From Owenia fusiformis (lineage: Eukaryota; Annelida; Polychaeta; Sabellida; Oweniidae), in the NCBI GenBank assembly GCA_903813345.2, contig CAIIXF020000010.1, positions 16,193,181 through 16,257,180 of the forward strand: a stretch of 64,000 bases of DNA. The letters run 5' to 3'. A program made the translations under genes and the position numbers. Shown in pieces: positions 21,711-34,248 of this stretch. Numbering within the stretch: position 1 is the first letter of the stretch; each line of letters starts with the position of its first letter. The notes below the pieces were generated by a model. It was given only the letters and a program-made list of their open reading frames with translations. It was not told the DNA's origin and did no database searches.

Positions 21711-23091
21711 GTATTGTAATTAACAGACGTTCTCTTATATTTTGGGAGACATTAGAAAATTCTTGACTTTTTGATTACGTTCGTGCAAACTCAATTCAAT
21801 AATGAGACATGTTGTTTCAGCTCGTCATGTCTTACACCCCTGGGAAGCTAAGAATTCCAGGCCAATTGTAGTGATTTAAACGAAAGGGCTTGCAGCTTGT
21901 TGTGATTCAACTTCCAAAGAGTAATTAGATTGTTGCGTTCCAGATAACGTCGCCTTTGTTAATAACACCAACTCGTTTATTTCCATTTATACTTGGCGAG
22001 ACTTTATTTGTTAAGAATTTTATTTCAAACATTTGTTACGGTTCAGATCTGATGGTACTTGTGTCTGGCTCGTACCGGTTCTTCTCTCGATAATATCCGT
22101 ACAGGTTTATTATGGTGAAATGTTATTCCTTCTGAAAATGTAATCAAAGTTTCATTTCAGTGAGATTTAGATTTGAGCGAAAGGATATAATCGGGACTAC
22201 ATGAGAGAAATCACGGGTAAAATCCAGTTAATCCACGCAGGAAGAGATGTGGCTTCCTGAGGGGAGAAAGAAGCATACAATCTAAGTTATATTTTGATAT
22301 GTTAAGCTGAAATAAACTAAACTTATAATCTAGCAAATAGTGAAGAAAGCTCATTTTGCTAATTGATTAGTCACGTATAAATTACGTAAAGAACCACATA
22401 AAGCCAGATTTATTGATGGATTCACAGTTTATTCTCTTAAAAAGACTTCTGGATTATGAAATAGATGTCTTTGAGCTGTTGGGAGTAATGGAGTAATTGT
22501 TATTGCTATAAAATATTCATTGTTATCGTAACTCATCTCACTAGTTTCTATTACTAGAATGAATATAGTAACTTACCAAAGGGTAAATCGCATAATCTCA
22601 ACTAGGGATGATTAAAGCCCCCCTATAAAGTTTAAACAAAAATGATTTTTTCTCAAAAGTAGTTTTTGTTCGAATTTATCCAAAATAAACTTTTTAAGGT
22701 ATGTCACATATAATTCACACCAATGGATACATTTCATCCTTCCATGTTTTTTTGCCGAAAATTGGTTCATAAATAAGCGAGAAATGAACCCATCCATGCG
22801 TAGGAATGGTTCACAGAAAAATGCATAATGTCAAAATTTTAGTTCTCAGAGACTTTGTATAAAAAAAACTCGTAAGCCTACTTCGTACCCACGTACACAC
22901 GTACGTGGGTCGTGATACAGTCTTCGAAGGGTTCAAGTTTTAAACTTTTAAAAGTTTATTCAATCTTTGTTATTGCTAACTTAGATGTATTAATGCACTC
23001 ATAGGATGTAGATGTGAAATTCGTCTCGTCAAGGATAGATCATAAGATAAAGCCAGAATTGTTAGTTTGACTTTTTTTATTGTTTGTCAAA

Positions 23092-23484
23092 AAGCGCCAT
23101 TCAAAGGCTCGTTCAAAGGGAAAATCTATGATAAAATAGTTTTGAATGTTGGGGATTTGCTAAATGGAATTATGTGTTTCATTTCATTTTTCAGCCCTGT
23201 AATTGTTTGCTTAGCGGCGGAATATGATTTGCTATCTGGTTCCAATTTGAATGATTGGGAGAGTGGAAAAACAATAAAGGTTTTAATGCAATCTAAATGT
23301 GGAAATAAAGTGACAACTTTAAGACGACTTCCTTGGATTTTACAAAAATTGATGTAACTTCCTTCAAAATTGAGCTAAAAGCTTCATTTTAAAAGCATTT
23401 TCAAGTTCTTTTCGTCTTCTATCTAATAGTTCTATTTTTATTGGTTATTGGTGCACCCCCCCCCCCCCTTGGCTACTGGCGCTT
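23092..23484. mobile_element. Small element with AAGCGCCA ends and a C-run (segment A copy)
   Basis: Starts AAGCGCCATTCAAAGG and ends CCTTGGCTACTGGCGCTT, with a run of about 14 C before the right end. The interior (TTTTACAAAAATTGATGTAA, CTTCTATCTAATAG) matches the element at 25485-25746. The B counterpart is 40736-41608, split by a later insertion. Confidence 0.65.
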
Positions 23485-24120
23485 AAAAACACAAACTCTT
23501 TTGAGAAACGGAAGTGATGAAATATGGTTGAGAAATCACGTTTTGACTTTCCAGACGATTGCGTTATCTAGTGATACGTTCTCATATGATTCTTTTCTCT
23601 AAATATGCATGGAAGTGCATTAAAAACCACCGTTGAATATTTAAACCCGTGTTTGAACTGAGGATCGCAAGTGATACATGCGTTTTTTCACCTCATAAAC
23701 CGGAAGTTAACTTTCGAGTCGAAAAGACTGTGATAATCCTCATGATACGGGAAAGTCAAAATGTTTCTTTAATTTGGAAATCATAGCTATCCTTACAATC
23801 CAAGGCTGACTAGACATTGTTATGCAATTTAACGACAATGCGCAAATATCTGAGAACACATTTTTCCCGATCTATTACAGATTTTAAATAATGTCGACTT
23901 TATTGATAAGTAAAATGTAATTGTAATGTAAATATGAAGGATTTACGAGTTATTTATCAACCGGAGCTTACATTATCATAAGCATCACAAAGACAAGGAC
24001 ATTGTGAACTTATACATTGGGAATATAAAGAGAGAAGATCACCATGTTTTCGCAATGGAATTATTGTTGTTAACGAAATCATAGTAGACACCTAATAGCC
24101 ACAATAAGATCCTATCTCGG

Positions 24121-24483
24121 TGTCTTCTCTCGTGCTAACATCTTTTGTGACTTGTACTTGTAAATTAGCAGAGAGATCGCATTATCTTAGTACGTATTGT
24201 AATTAGATAAACGTCGTGAATAATAAGAGTAAAATACAAAGATTGGTAAATGCAATCAACTAAATATGCAACTTTGAGAAACCATTTAGAAAATACCAAA
24301 ACAAGAAACAATCTAGTACCCAATATCAAAATAGTCAAAACAGCCTGCAAAGTATCTGCAGATTTTAAACTTGATATCTGCCCTTGATTAATAGTGTAAA
24401 CAACAGTAGCCTATAAATTGGGTGAGATACTATTTTTTCTCGAATAGTAAGATTTATATTGGAAATGCTCATGCTGATGAGTT
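24121..24483. repeat. 363 bp identical between segments A and B
   Basis: Identical base for base to 42181-42543, although sequences on both sides differ. It holds a 61-codon minus-strand open frame with no recognisable family; I do not call it a gene. Confidence 0.8.
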
Positions 24484-25484
24484 ATGAGTCTGTCTGTGAG
24501 TTAATATTTACTGAATTAATGTTGAGTTTATGACCTACCAACAGCTGAACATGTCAGTATTCAACCATTGCTACCTGTGTGTGTAATAATGTAGCATTTT
24601 ATCAACCGTTGTATGTTCAATGGGTGCACTCTATTGGAACATGTATATTCTAGCATTTGCGGTAAAATAGATACTATCCATTCTGATTTACAACATCAGT
24701 GTCTCTCTTTATATCCAATAAGCTTGTGATAACAAGGGATCGTGGAGACTTTGGATCCCACAACACATACTATCTCAGTGTCAAGTTTAGTCAGCCGTGT
24801 ATGATTACTAATTGATATTGGATTATATGATAACAGAAAATGATGGGACAATTGTAAGTGGAACTCCGTGTATTGACAATGAATGTGTCTACATAGTGAC
24901 AGTGAATCGTTCCTGTTGATAATAATTATTTATGACTCATTTACTCGTTTGTTGTATTTCCGGTTCCGTTGCAATTTATTTCACATATAGAATGATATTT
25001 GTAACCTAGCGCCTTGGGGGCATGTTCTAATCAGTGGACTGGCCCCAAGAAAAGATGGACTGGACTCTGGGCCATCTTTTAGACATTGCTTCACAATATT
25101 ACTAAAAAGTGGACTTAACCCTCTATACTCCCTTATGGGCCACACTTTAGGTTTTCTGTAAGTATTTTGACTAAAAGATGGCCTCAAGCAATACATATCT
25201 CAAATTGAATTTAACTTATCGATATCATTATCCCAGCAAATGAAGTTCGATAGGGATGTTAGAAGCCCTCCATTTGTCAAGTTCTTTTCCCAAGCACAAT
25301 AAAAAATATGTGGATTTTTAAATATCTTCCTTTCAAATTAAAAAGATGGAATTTAGAAGGTTTGACCACCAAGGGTCGAGCACAGACACACATAACATGA
25401 GTAGCGGGATGAGTAGACGGTGTTTATCTAAAATATAGCTTTGTTACATGAGGAAGGCATTTTAGTGTAGATTGGAGAGGAGGG

Positions 25485-25746
25485 GCGTAGCCAGCTTTCA
25501 GTCAGGGGGGTGCGATCGCCAACTTTTTTGGTTTCAGTCAAGTGGGTGGCATGATCGTGGTATAAGCAAAGCAAAACAAAAAAATAAGATCTGTTTTGGA
25601 TTTTACAAAAATTGATGCAACTTTGCTCAAAATTGAGTTAGAAGCTTAAAAAAGCATTTTAAAGCTCTTTTCTTCCACTATCTAATGGTTCTATTTTTAT
25701 TGGTTATGGAGGGGATGCGACCCATCACACCCCCCTCTGGCTATGG
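25485..25746. mobile_element. G-run mini-element nested in the large element
   Basis: Left GGGGCGTAGCCAGC with a G-run soon after; right CCCCCCTCTGGCTATGG. Present at the equivalent place in copy 2 (30125-30388), so it arrived before the two large copies separated. The interior is similar to 23092-23484. Confidence 0.65.
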
Positions 25747-26689
25747 AGAGATTGTGTTACCTGTAAGCAATTCACTCACAAGGAATGGAATATTGTTTCA
25801 TATAATATATTTGTTCTCTCATTAATATGGTACTGATCTCCAGATGGCAGGTATTTAAATTAATCCTTGTTTCTTCCATTCTAACTTATTAACAAGATCA
25901 CAAACGTGTACAATATGCCCATACCGATGGGTGGTCCTAGAGTTTTTGTCCCCTATGCCCAATTCTTTAATCAGTTGAAAATACAAGATTTTAGGTAAAA
26001 AAATCAAAATGGCAACATCAGCCAGAATGCCCCAAAACTAATCAGTTTGAGATTTTCATACAAAGAATCACATCTGAAAAGTTGAATTCGATCTTTCAGA
26101 TGGTTCATCTGTAAACGTGTAGATAAGTCTTTGCACACAAGATTCAGGATGGAAGATCCAAAATGATCACCTTACCATTTACCCAGAATGCTTAAAATCA
26201 TCCCTGAAAATTTTAAAGTTGACATGGCAGATTGATATTAAGTTAAAGTTCAGCATGTATCCAAGTTTCAGTGTGATAATTTGGATCACTAGTCGAATTA
26301 TGAAGCAAACAAGTGAATGCCTATGATCCCTGTATGTTCATGTATAACTCAGTAATACTATGTATGCCAGATAATCCATTTGAGCACCGCTATATAAAAA
26401 AAAACTTCATTAAATCCAGCAGCAGAAAAGACTGATTTTCTACATCTGTACATGCTAACTACTGAACTATATTCATCATGTCCATGTACCCATTGTGTGA
26501 ATTCAATATCAAGTCTGGTCATTTCCATAAAGATTATGAAGCATGTAAATTTGAGATTTTAGAGATAAAGTATGTAAAGGTATTATCACCACATGCAATT
26601 CAACACTTATGGATTTTCATTTAGGTGCGGAAACTGACTTTTATAAATAAGTGATAATATATAATTTCATTGTTACCAGCCAGCCCGAA

Positions 26690-27010
26690 AAAATATATAA
26701 TAAATAAAAGTTATAGTTTTGATAAAAGTTAAATTACCAAAATTAGCAATAGATTTGATAATTATTAATTGTTTTTATAAATTATCAGATAATGCTAATT
26801 TCACACGGGCCCACTTCTATGAAACATTTGCTAGAAATAGTTATCAATAAAAGTGATAGTTTTGATGTAACTAAAATTATAACTGTTAGCAATAGTTTTG
26901 ATAATTATCAATATTATCTGATATTATCAGATGAACGTTTGTCCTAACTTTCTTGATTTAGTGAAAATATGACGATTAGCGAGAGTTTTGATAATTATCT
27001 TTATTATCTA
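26690..27010. repeat. AT-rich block of GATA/TTATC half-palindromes
   Basis: Dense in TTTTGATAATTATC, TTATCTGATA and ATCAGATAATG. The same block is in copy 2 at 31260-31580 and, diverged, at 16680-16840. No function is assigned. Confidence 0.6.
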
Positions 27011-27963
27011 TTTTAACTTAGGCAACATTTGCCTAAGACCACAAAAAATGTGAGTGACAAAAAAGTGCTGGAGAAATAATTGCCATTAACGATAATACTC
27101 AGAAAATCACATGGGCTTTAGCATGTTCAAGGAAAACAGATTTTTCAGATTTAGTCTTTATGGGAATAAGCGAAACTTGTATCAATTTTTGATAGAAGCT
27201 ACCATTCAAATGACATGGGGCTGGAAAAATTAGCAAATAAAAGTGACTTTCCGCACCTACCTCCATATTTCCCTGCCATTAAGAGTCGACCCTTTTAATG
27301 GAATAATAAATAATTCTGATATAGTTACAAACGAAAAAAATGAATGGTTTTATATTGGTCATTTTACAAAAATATAATTCAACACTACGCCATATGTTTT
27401 TTTATTTTCATAAAATATATACTGAAAGATTTAAACTACTGACTGCAAACTTCTATGATATTTTCAGTAAGAGCACATTTTATATCAATTGGAATTCACA
27501 TCTGTCCTTACAAATTGATAGTTGTGGAAAAAAAGTAAGTAAATCAAATCAATTGTTTTACCATTTTACCCCCCCCCCCTCTCCAAATTAAATTGAGTTA
27601 GGGTTGGTTGTCCAACCCCGGGGTTCAACCTTATAACATGAGGAGCTTCACTTTTCAAAATATACAGTCAACATTTGTAAGGGAAACAACAAAGATATTT
27701 AGGTGGCGTGCAGATGAGTGTTAGGTAGATTGTCGGCTAGATTGTCCCCATTGAAAAGAATGTGAAGGATAATTTAAGTTTGACAAATTATGCAAATATT
27801 ATACAAGTGTGTTCATACTAAAATTATAAAGCATGTCAATTTTAGATTTTAGAGATAAAGTATGAGAGCCTTGTAATTCAGCTCTTCCAGATTTACTCTG
27901 AATTAAAACTTACAATGGAATGCTATTGATTATGATATATTTACAAAAAATGACGTAACTGTT

Positions 27964-28950
27964 GGTAGACTGTAAATCTAGTAAATCTAGTAAATCTCGT
28001 AAATCTAGTAAATCTAGTAAATCTAGTAAAATCTTGTAAAATCTTGTAAACTTTTTAGGGACCATTCATTTGATATCAATGTCAGTCTCAATGAAGAGTA
28101 TTGGCGATTATGATTCCTTTTACAACATTAGAAAAATACCTTCTCTGCATTAAAATTCAGAGTCATTCCCTTCATCAAATAATCAATATACAAATTTTTT
28201 AACAAAATTGTGAAATATTATAATAAAAAAGAATGTTTAAGGGGCTGATATGATATGGTTTTAAACTATTAATTACAAGGAATACAAGGAACATATCATA
28301 ATCAAAATGTAAATGGAAAGCATTGTAGAAATGCCATACTATACTTTATGTATAGGTAAAGCAAATAGATCAATCAGTAAGTTGTCTCACTCTTCCCCTT
28401 ACTACAGCATTTGATTGTTTTTATTATTTTTGGGGATTGGCAAAATCAATTTTGAAATTGCCATTTATCCATTCCTCTCATATTGGGTCTTCTACAAATA
28501 TTGTCAATTGAACAGCATCGCCAAAAAATGAGCAATAACTAAATTATCTGATAGGCTAAGCATTATAACATTTTGTGAGGGAAAAACAAGCCTGTGTCAT
28601 TTAGATGGTACGCATTGTCCCCTCAGTCCTTAAATATGTGGCTTAATTTGTTAATAGAGCATGCTTCTTGGGTGGGTTGTGTATGATGGTAAAATGGATG
28701 TACCATTTGATAACCATTTTGTTATCCAGTACTAACATATAGTTGTTTTGTAACTAAATATAATGAAATAAAAGGTATAATTTTTTCTACATGTTCATTT
28801 CATTCATACAAAGACATTTTCAGTGCTTTTTCGACATTTGCACTTTATATCTTAGACATTGAATAATCAGTTTTTACAAGATTTTACAAGATTTTACTAG
28901 ATTTACTAGATTTACTAGTTTTACTAGATTTACTAGATTTACAGTCTACC
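27964..28950. mobile_element. 987-bp TIR element with GTAAATCTA tandem arms, nested
   Basis: Begins GGTAGACTGTAAATCTAG and ends with the inverse, CTAGATTTACAGTCTACC. Each arm, about 80 bp, is a tandem run of the 9-mer GTAAATCTA that degrades into GTAAAATCTT. The 9-bp target GTAACTGTT is duplicated at 27955-27963 and 28951-28959. Copy 2 of the host element lacks it. The interior has no open frame. Confidence 0.92.
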
Positions 28951-29656
28951 GTAACTGTTTTTGGGTCATGTAAAGTTATGAAATCAGAGCTTCATTGTTT
29001 GTGATAATTGTTACTTTGACAAAATGATATAAAATTTTTAAGGGATACTAAGATACAATAGTTGATAGTGTCAGGTACAGATTGTATCACTTGATAAGGT
29101 TTTATGATTCTATTAGGCATGCATCTTGGGTGGGTTAGATCATTCAGTACCATCCTTTTACTTAACCCTTTATACTCCAGTTTGAAGCCACTTTTTAGTC
29201 ATTCTTCTATCAAAATACCTAAACAGTGGCCTTTGTATCAGTCCACATTTTAGTCATTTTAACCACACAATGACTAAACAATGGATAAGGCCACAGAGTC
29301 CACTAAATTGGAGCCAGTCCACTGATTAGAACATGCCCGCCTTGGGTCGTTTACCTAGAATATTTGAATTATTGTATTTACTCAGTCTAACTAAAATTCA
29401 TAAAAAGTTGTTCAAATAGGGAGTGATTTTCTGATATAACTTAAGAGAAAGGGAAAGATATAGACACATTATGCAGTTATACGTTTCATTCATTAATTTC
29501 AAGTTTACTCACGACAATATCTTTCTCGAAATATGTGACCAAAAGTGCAAAAGGGGAAAATACCAAAAAGTATTACAAAACACAATATGCACAGGGGATG
29601 TACCAAATTAAGCGTGACAGTTGAACGCACAGGGTTGGGTACAGCACGAGGGTGAT

Positions 29657-32600
29657 GGCATGTTCTAATCAGTGGACTGGCCCCAAGAAAAGATGGACTG
29701 GACTCTGGGCCATCTTTTAGACATTGCTTCACAAAATTACTAAAAAGTGGACTTAACCCTCTATACTCCATTATGGGCCACACTTTAGGTTTTCTGTAAG
29801 TAATTTGACTAAAAGATGGCCTCAAGCAATACATATCTAAAATTGAATTTAAATTATCAATATCATTATCCCAGCAAATGAAGTTCGATAGGGATGTCAC
29901 GAAGTCCTCCATTTGTCAAGTCCTTTTCCCAAGCACAATAAAAAATATGTGAATTTTTAAATATCTTCCTTTCAAATTAAAAAGATGGAATTGAGAAGGT
30001 TTGACCACCAAGGGTCGAGCACAGACACACATAACATGAGTAGCGGGATAAGTAGACGGTGTTTATCTAAAATATAGCTTTGTTACATGCAAGAGGAAGG
30101 CATTTTAGTGTAGATTGGAGAGCAGGGGCGTAGTCAGCTATCAGTTAAGGGGGTGCGATCGCCAAATTTTTGGGTTTCAGTCAAGTGGGTGGCATAATCG
30201 TGGCATAAGCAAGGCAAAACGAAAAAATAAGATCTGTTTTGGATTTTACAAAAAATTGATGTAACTTTGCTCAAAATTGAGCTAGAAGCTTAAAAAAGCA
30301 TTTTAAAGCTCTTTTCTTCCACTATCTAATGGTACTATTTTTATTGGTTATGGAGGGGATGCGACCCATCACACCCCCCTCTGGCTAGGAGAGATTGTGT
30401 TACCCGTAAGCAATTCACTCACAAGGAATGGAATATTGTTTCATATAATATATTTGTTCTCATTAATATCCTACTGATCTCCAGATGGCAGGTATTTAAA
30501 TTAATCCAGTTGTTTGTTCCATTCTAACTTATATTGTAGTGGTCCTAGAGTTTTTATCCGCGCAATGCCCAATTCTTTAATCAGTTGAAAAGACAAGATT
30601 TTAGTTAGAAAAATCAAAATGGCAATATCAGCCAGAATGCCCCAAAACTAATCAGTTTGAGATTTTCATACAAAGAATCTCATCTGAAAAGTTGAATTCG
30701 ATCTTTCAAATGGTTCATCTGTAAACGTGTAGATAAGTCTTTGCACACAAGATTCAGGATGGAAGATCCAAAATGATTGCCTTATCATTTACCCAGAATG
30801 CTTAAAATCATCCCTGAAAATTTAAAAGTTGACATGGCAGATTGATATTAAGTTAAAGTTCAGCATGTATCCAAGTTTCAGTGTGAAAATATGGATCACT
30901 AGTCGAATTATGAAGCAAACAAGTGGATGTCTATGATCCCTGTATGTTCATGTATAACTCAGTAATACTATGTATGCCAGATAATCCATTTGAGCATCGC
31001 TATATCAAAAAAACTTCATTAAATCCAGCAGCAAAGACATGCTAACTACTGAACTATATTCATCATGTCCATGTACCCATGTGAATTCAATATCAAGTGT
31101 GGTCATTTCCATAAAGATTATGAAGCATGTAAATTTGAGATTTAAGAGATAAAGTATGTAAAGGTATTATCACCACATGCAATTCAACACTTATGCATTT
31201 TCATTTAGGTGCGGAAAATGACTTTTATCAATAAGTGATAATATATAATTTTATTGTACTAGTCAGCCTGAAAAAATATATAATAAATATAAGTGATAGT
31301 TTTGATAAAAGTTAAATTTCAAAAATTAGCAATAGATTTGATAATTATCAATTGTTTTATAAATTATCAGATAATGCTAATTTCACACGGGCCCTTTTCT
31401 ATGAAAGATTTGCTAAAAATAGTTATCAATAAAAATCATAGTTTTGATGTAACTAAAATTATAACTGTTAGCAATAGATTTGATAATTATCAATATTATC
31501 TGATATTAACATTTGTCCTAACTTTCTTGATTTAGTGAAAATATGACGATTAGCGAGAGTTTTGATAATTATCTTTATTATCTATTTTAACTTAGGCAAC
31601 ATTTGCCCAAGACCACAAAAATGTTAGTAATAAAAAAGTGCTGGGGAAATAATTGCCATTAACGATAATACTCAAATCACAAGGGCTTTAGCATGTTCAA
31701 GGAAAACAGATTTTTCAGATTTAGTCTTTATAGGAATAAGCGAAACTTGTGGCAATTTTTGATAAAAGCTACCATTCAAATGACATGGGGCTGGAAAAAT
31801 TAGCAAATAAAAGTGACTCTCCGCACCTACCTCCATATTTCCCTGCCATTAAGAGTCGACCCTTTTAATGGAATGATAAATAATTCTGATATAGTTACAA
31901 AACAAAAAATGAATGGTTTTATATTGGTCATTTTACAAAGAAATAATTCAACACTACGCCATATGTTTTTTTCATTTTCATAAAATATATACTGAAGGAT
32001 TGAAACCGCTGACTGCAAACTTCTATAATATTTTCAGTAAGGGAACATTTTAATACCTCTCCAAATTAAATTGAGTTAAGATTGGTTGTCCAGCCCCAGG
32101 GTTCAACATTATAACATGAGGAGCTTCTCTTTTGAAGGATTGAAACCGCTGACTGCAAACTTCTATGATATTTTCAGTAAGGGAACATTTTAATACCTCT
32201 CCAAATTAAATTGAGTTAAGATTGGTTGTCCAGCCCAGGGGTTCAACATTATAACATGAGGAGCTTCTCTTTTCATAATATACAGTCAACATTTGTAAGG
32301 GAAACAACTAAGATATTTAGGTGGCGTGCAGATGAGTGTTAAATAGATTGTCGGCTAGATTGTCCCCATTGAAAAGAATGTGAAGGATAATTTAAGTTTG
32401 ACAAATTATGCAAATATTATACAAGTGTGGTCATACTAAATTTATAAAGCATGTCAATTTTAGATTTTAGAGATAAAGTATGAGAGCCTTGTAATTCAGC
32501 TCTTCCAGATTTACTCTGCCTTAAACTTACATATTTACAAAAATGACGTAACTTCATAATTTTCATCAACGATATAATTCAACTATATCTAGTTCTTTTA

Positions 32601-33168
32601 TTTTTGCAAATCACAGCTTAAAACTAATGATTGCAAACTCCATAATCATTTAATAGGGAAAATTCTATATCAATTGGGATACACATATACCCTTACCAAC
32701 TGCAAGTTGTGGAAAAGTTTGTAATTAATTTTTTAGCATTGTTTACCCCCACCTTTCAACATTAAGCTGTCTCGAGGCTGTTTTTTGGGTCATGTAAAGT
32801 TATGAAATCAGAGCTTCATTGTATGATAATTGTTGTTACTTTGACAAAATGATATAAAATTTTAAGGGATACTAAGATACTAAGTACAATAGTTGATGGT
32901 GTCAGGTACAAATTGTATCACTTGATAAGGTTTTATGATTCTATTAGGCATGCATCTTGGGTGGGTTGGATCACTCAGTACCATCCTTTTACTTAACCCT
33001 TTATACTCCAGTTTGAAGCCACTTTTTAGTCATTCTTCTATCAAAATACCTAAACAGTGGTATTTGTACCAGTCCACCTTTTAGTCATTTTAACCACACA
33101 ATGACTAAACAATGGATAAGGCCACAGAGTCCACTAAATTGGAGCCAGTCCACTGATTAGAACATGCC
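29657..33168 (+). mobile_element. Large non-autonomous TIR element, copy 2
   Basis: Same ends and orientation as the copy at 25019, 320 bp downstream of it. The 9-bp target GAGGGTGAT is duplicated at 29648-29656 and 33169-33177, and segment B shows the single unoccupied site at about 44734. It lacks the nested 987-bp element but keeps about 220 bp (32553-32775) that copy 1 has lost around that point. It carries its own 140-bp tandem duplication. Confidence 0.9.
31994..32273 (+). repeat. 140-bp tandem duplication inside copy 2
   Basis: GAAGGATTGAAACCGCTGAC recurs at 31994 and 32134. The two units are nearly identical, and copy 1 of the element has one, so the event is recent. Confidence 0.85.
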
Positions 33169-34084
33169 GAGGGTGATGACATTTGAGCAGACTGATGGTT
33201 TCATCGGTTCAGAAACCGATCGGTTTTTTTATGTAAATGTATGTAATAATATCCTAGACGGTGAATTTTACGGTGGATTTCATAGTTCAACCTTCACAAA
33301 CTCCGAATGTAAGTATAACGCGCAGGTAAAGGACCGCAATTTGTTTGTAAAATGAATCTGGGGTCCACTTGCGGTCCTTTACCTTACTGTATAACACAAA
33401 TTGAAATTATTCCTTGTTTTGCACCTTACCGTTACCGCGCGTTATACCGTATATTTCATTCGAGTTTGTGTAGGTTTAAATATAAAATTCACTGTCACGT
33501 TCACTGTTGGATGTTGCTTCGAAAATTTATTTGTAAAAATATCCTGAAACTAGACTAGACCTTTCTGAAATTATGAAAACATCAATTTGCTCAAATTTCA
33601 CCACCCTTGTGTTGTACATTACCCCGAGCGTTCAACTATTATGCTTAATTTGGTACACACCATGTGGCATGGAGAAAACATAAGTGAGTTACCAGTCATA
33701 TTGAAAACAGTCCCCAATATCCTCAAATGCAATATCCTAATAACATTTTTAAATCTCGCACAACTAATTTATATTTTTAAACGTATGTTCTTTATTTATT
33801 TGTTTTATTAAAGTATAATTGCTCCCATTCATCATACAATAGTAGTAGCTAATAACAATAATACACTTATTAAGAATTTATATTGATACTTTTATGACTT
33901 AGAATTTATGAGTAAAAGGTTAAAACGGAGTATGTAAACATCATAAATCACACATCCTATACCTGGTTCAACAATTCTTTACTTTATAGCAATAAGCATG
34001 ACAAACTGACTACGACAACGTTCTGGCAACAGGAGTAGTTGTTAATTGGGGGCTTTCAATCCTCGTAAATACACAACCCTATGG

Positions 34085-34248
34085 GAGGTGGTTATTGAAA
34101 TTATGGTCCTCGATGGATTATGGTCCCCTTTCTTAACAGCCCTTTCTGGCCCTTATTTTGTATAATATGATAAGAGAAAGAGGTCACCATATAAATCAAT
34201 GAAGGGTAGGACCATAATTTGATAGGACCTTCTACCCTTTTACACTGG
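34085..34248 (+). mobile_element. CCGGTG-family element, copy 3
   Basis: GAAATTATGGTCCTCGATGG, GGTCACCATATAAATCAATG and CTACCCTTTTACACTGG match the family. Its left end is worn. It lies in the spacer between segments A and B. Confidence 0.75.

Larger units (their letters stand above)
25019..29337 (+). mobile_element. Large non-autonomous TIR element, 9-bp target duplication, copy 1
   Basis: Begins GGCATGTTCTAATCAGTGGA and ends with its inverse, TCCACTGATTAGAACATGCC. The inverted repeat runs about 25 bp, with subterminal GTGGAC and CTAAAAGATGG motifs repeated inward. The 9-bp target CGCCTTGGG is duplicated at 25010-25018 and 29338-29346. Segment B has the unoccupied CGCCTTGGG site at about 43074. 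No transposase-like open frame remains. A 9-bp duplication is typical of Mutator-like elements, which is my best guess. It carries nested elements at 25485 and 27964. Confidence 0.9.
29588..33680. repeat. Fold-back element (A copy) split by a large TIR element
   Basis: Left arm ATGTACCAAATTAAGCGTGA, GTTGAACGC, GATGACATTTGAGC and GTTTCATCGGTTCAG is mirrored by the right arm read in reverse (GTGTACCAAATTAAGCATAA, GTTGAACGC, GGTGAAATTTGAGC, GTTTTCATAATTTCAG). The inner part holds GGTAAAGGACCGC and its inverse GCGGTCCTTTACC at 33327-33384. The 29657-33168 element landed in the left arm. The outer ends resemble ACAGGGTGTGTACC, a mariner-like terminus. Confidence 0.65.
11278..34033 (+). repeat. Segment A: first copy of a large direct duplication
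   Basis: From TAGTATAGACTATATTA at 11278 to TTCTGGCAACAGG at 34033 this sequence aligns in order with 34725-46401. Anchors include 13990-15800 with 36900-39160, 21717-25018 with 39166-43083, 29338-29656 with 43084-44733, and 33169-34033 with 44734-46401. Similarity is high (363 bp identical at 24121-24483, elsewhere a mismatch every few tens of bases). A-only insertions are 15803-21710, 25019-29337 and 29657-33168. A second possibility is that A and B are alleles assembled in tandem. Confidence 0.9.

Noticed and set aside
24165-24350. 61-codon minus-strand frame identical in segment B (42225-42410)
   Set aside because: Identity is at the DNA level over a larger region, so it gives no evidence of selection on protein. 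No splice partners or family.
29505-29912. 135-codon minus-strand open frame, similar to one at 24981-25196
   Set aside because: It runs across the insertion edge of the large TIR element and its flank. The shared part is just the element's left end, with no protein family resemblance.
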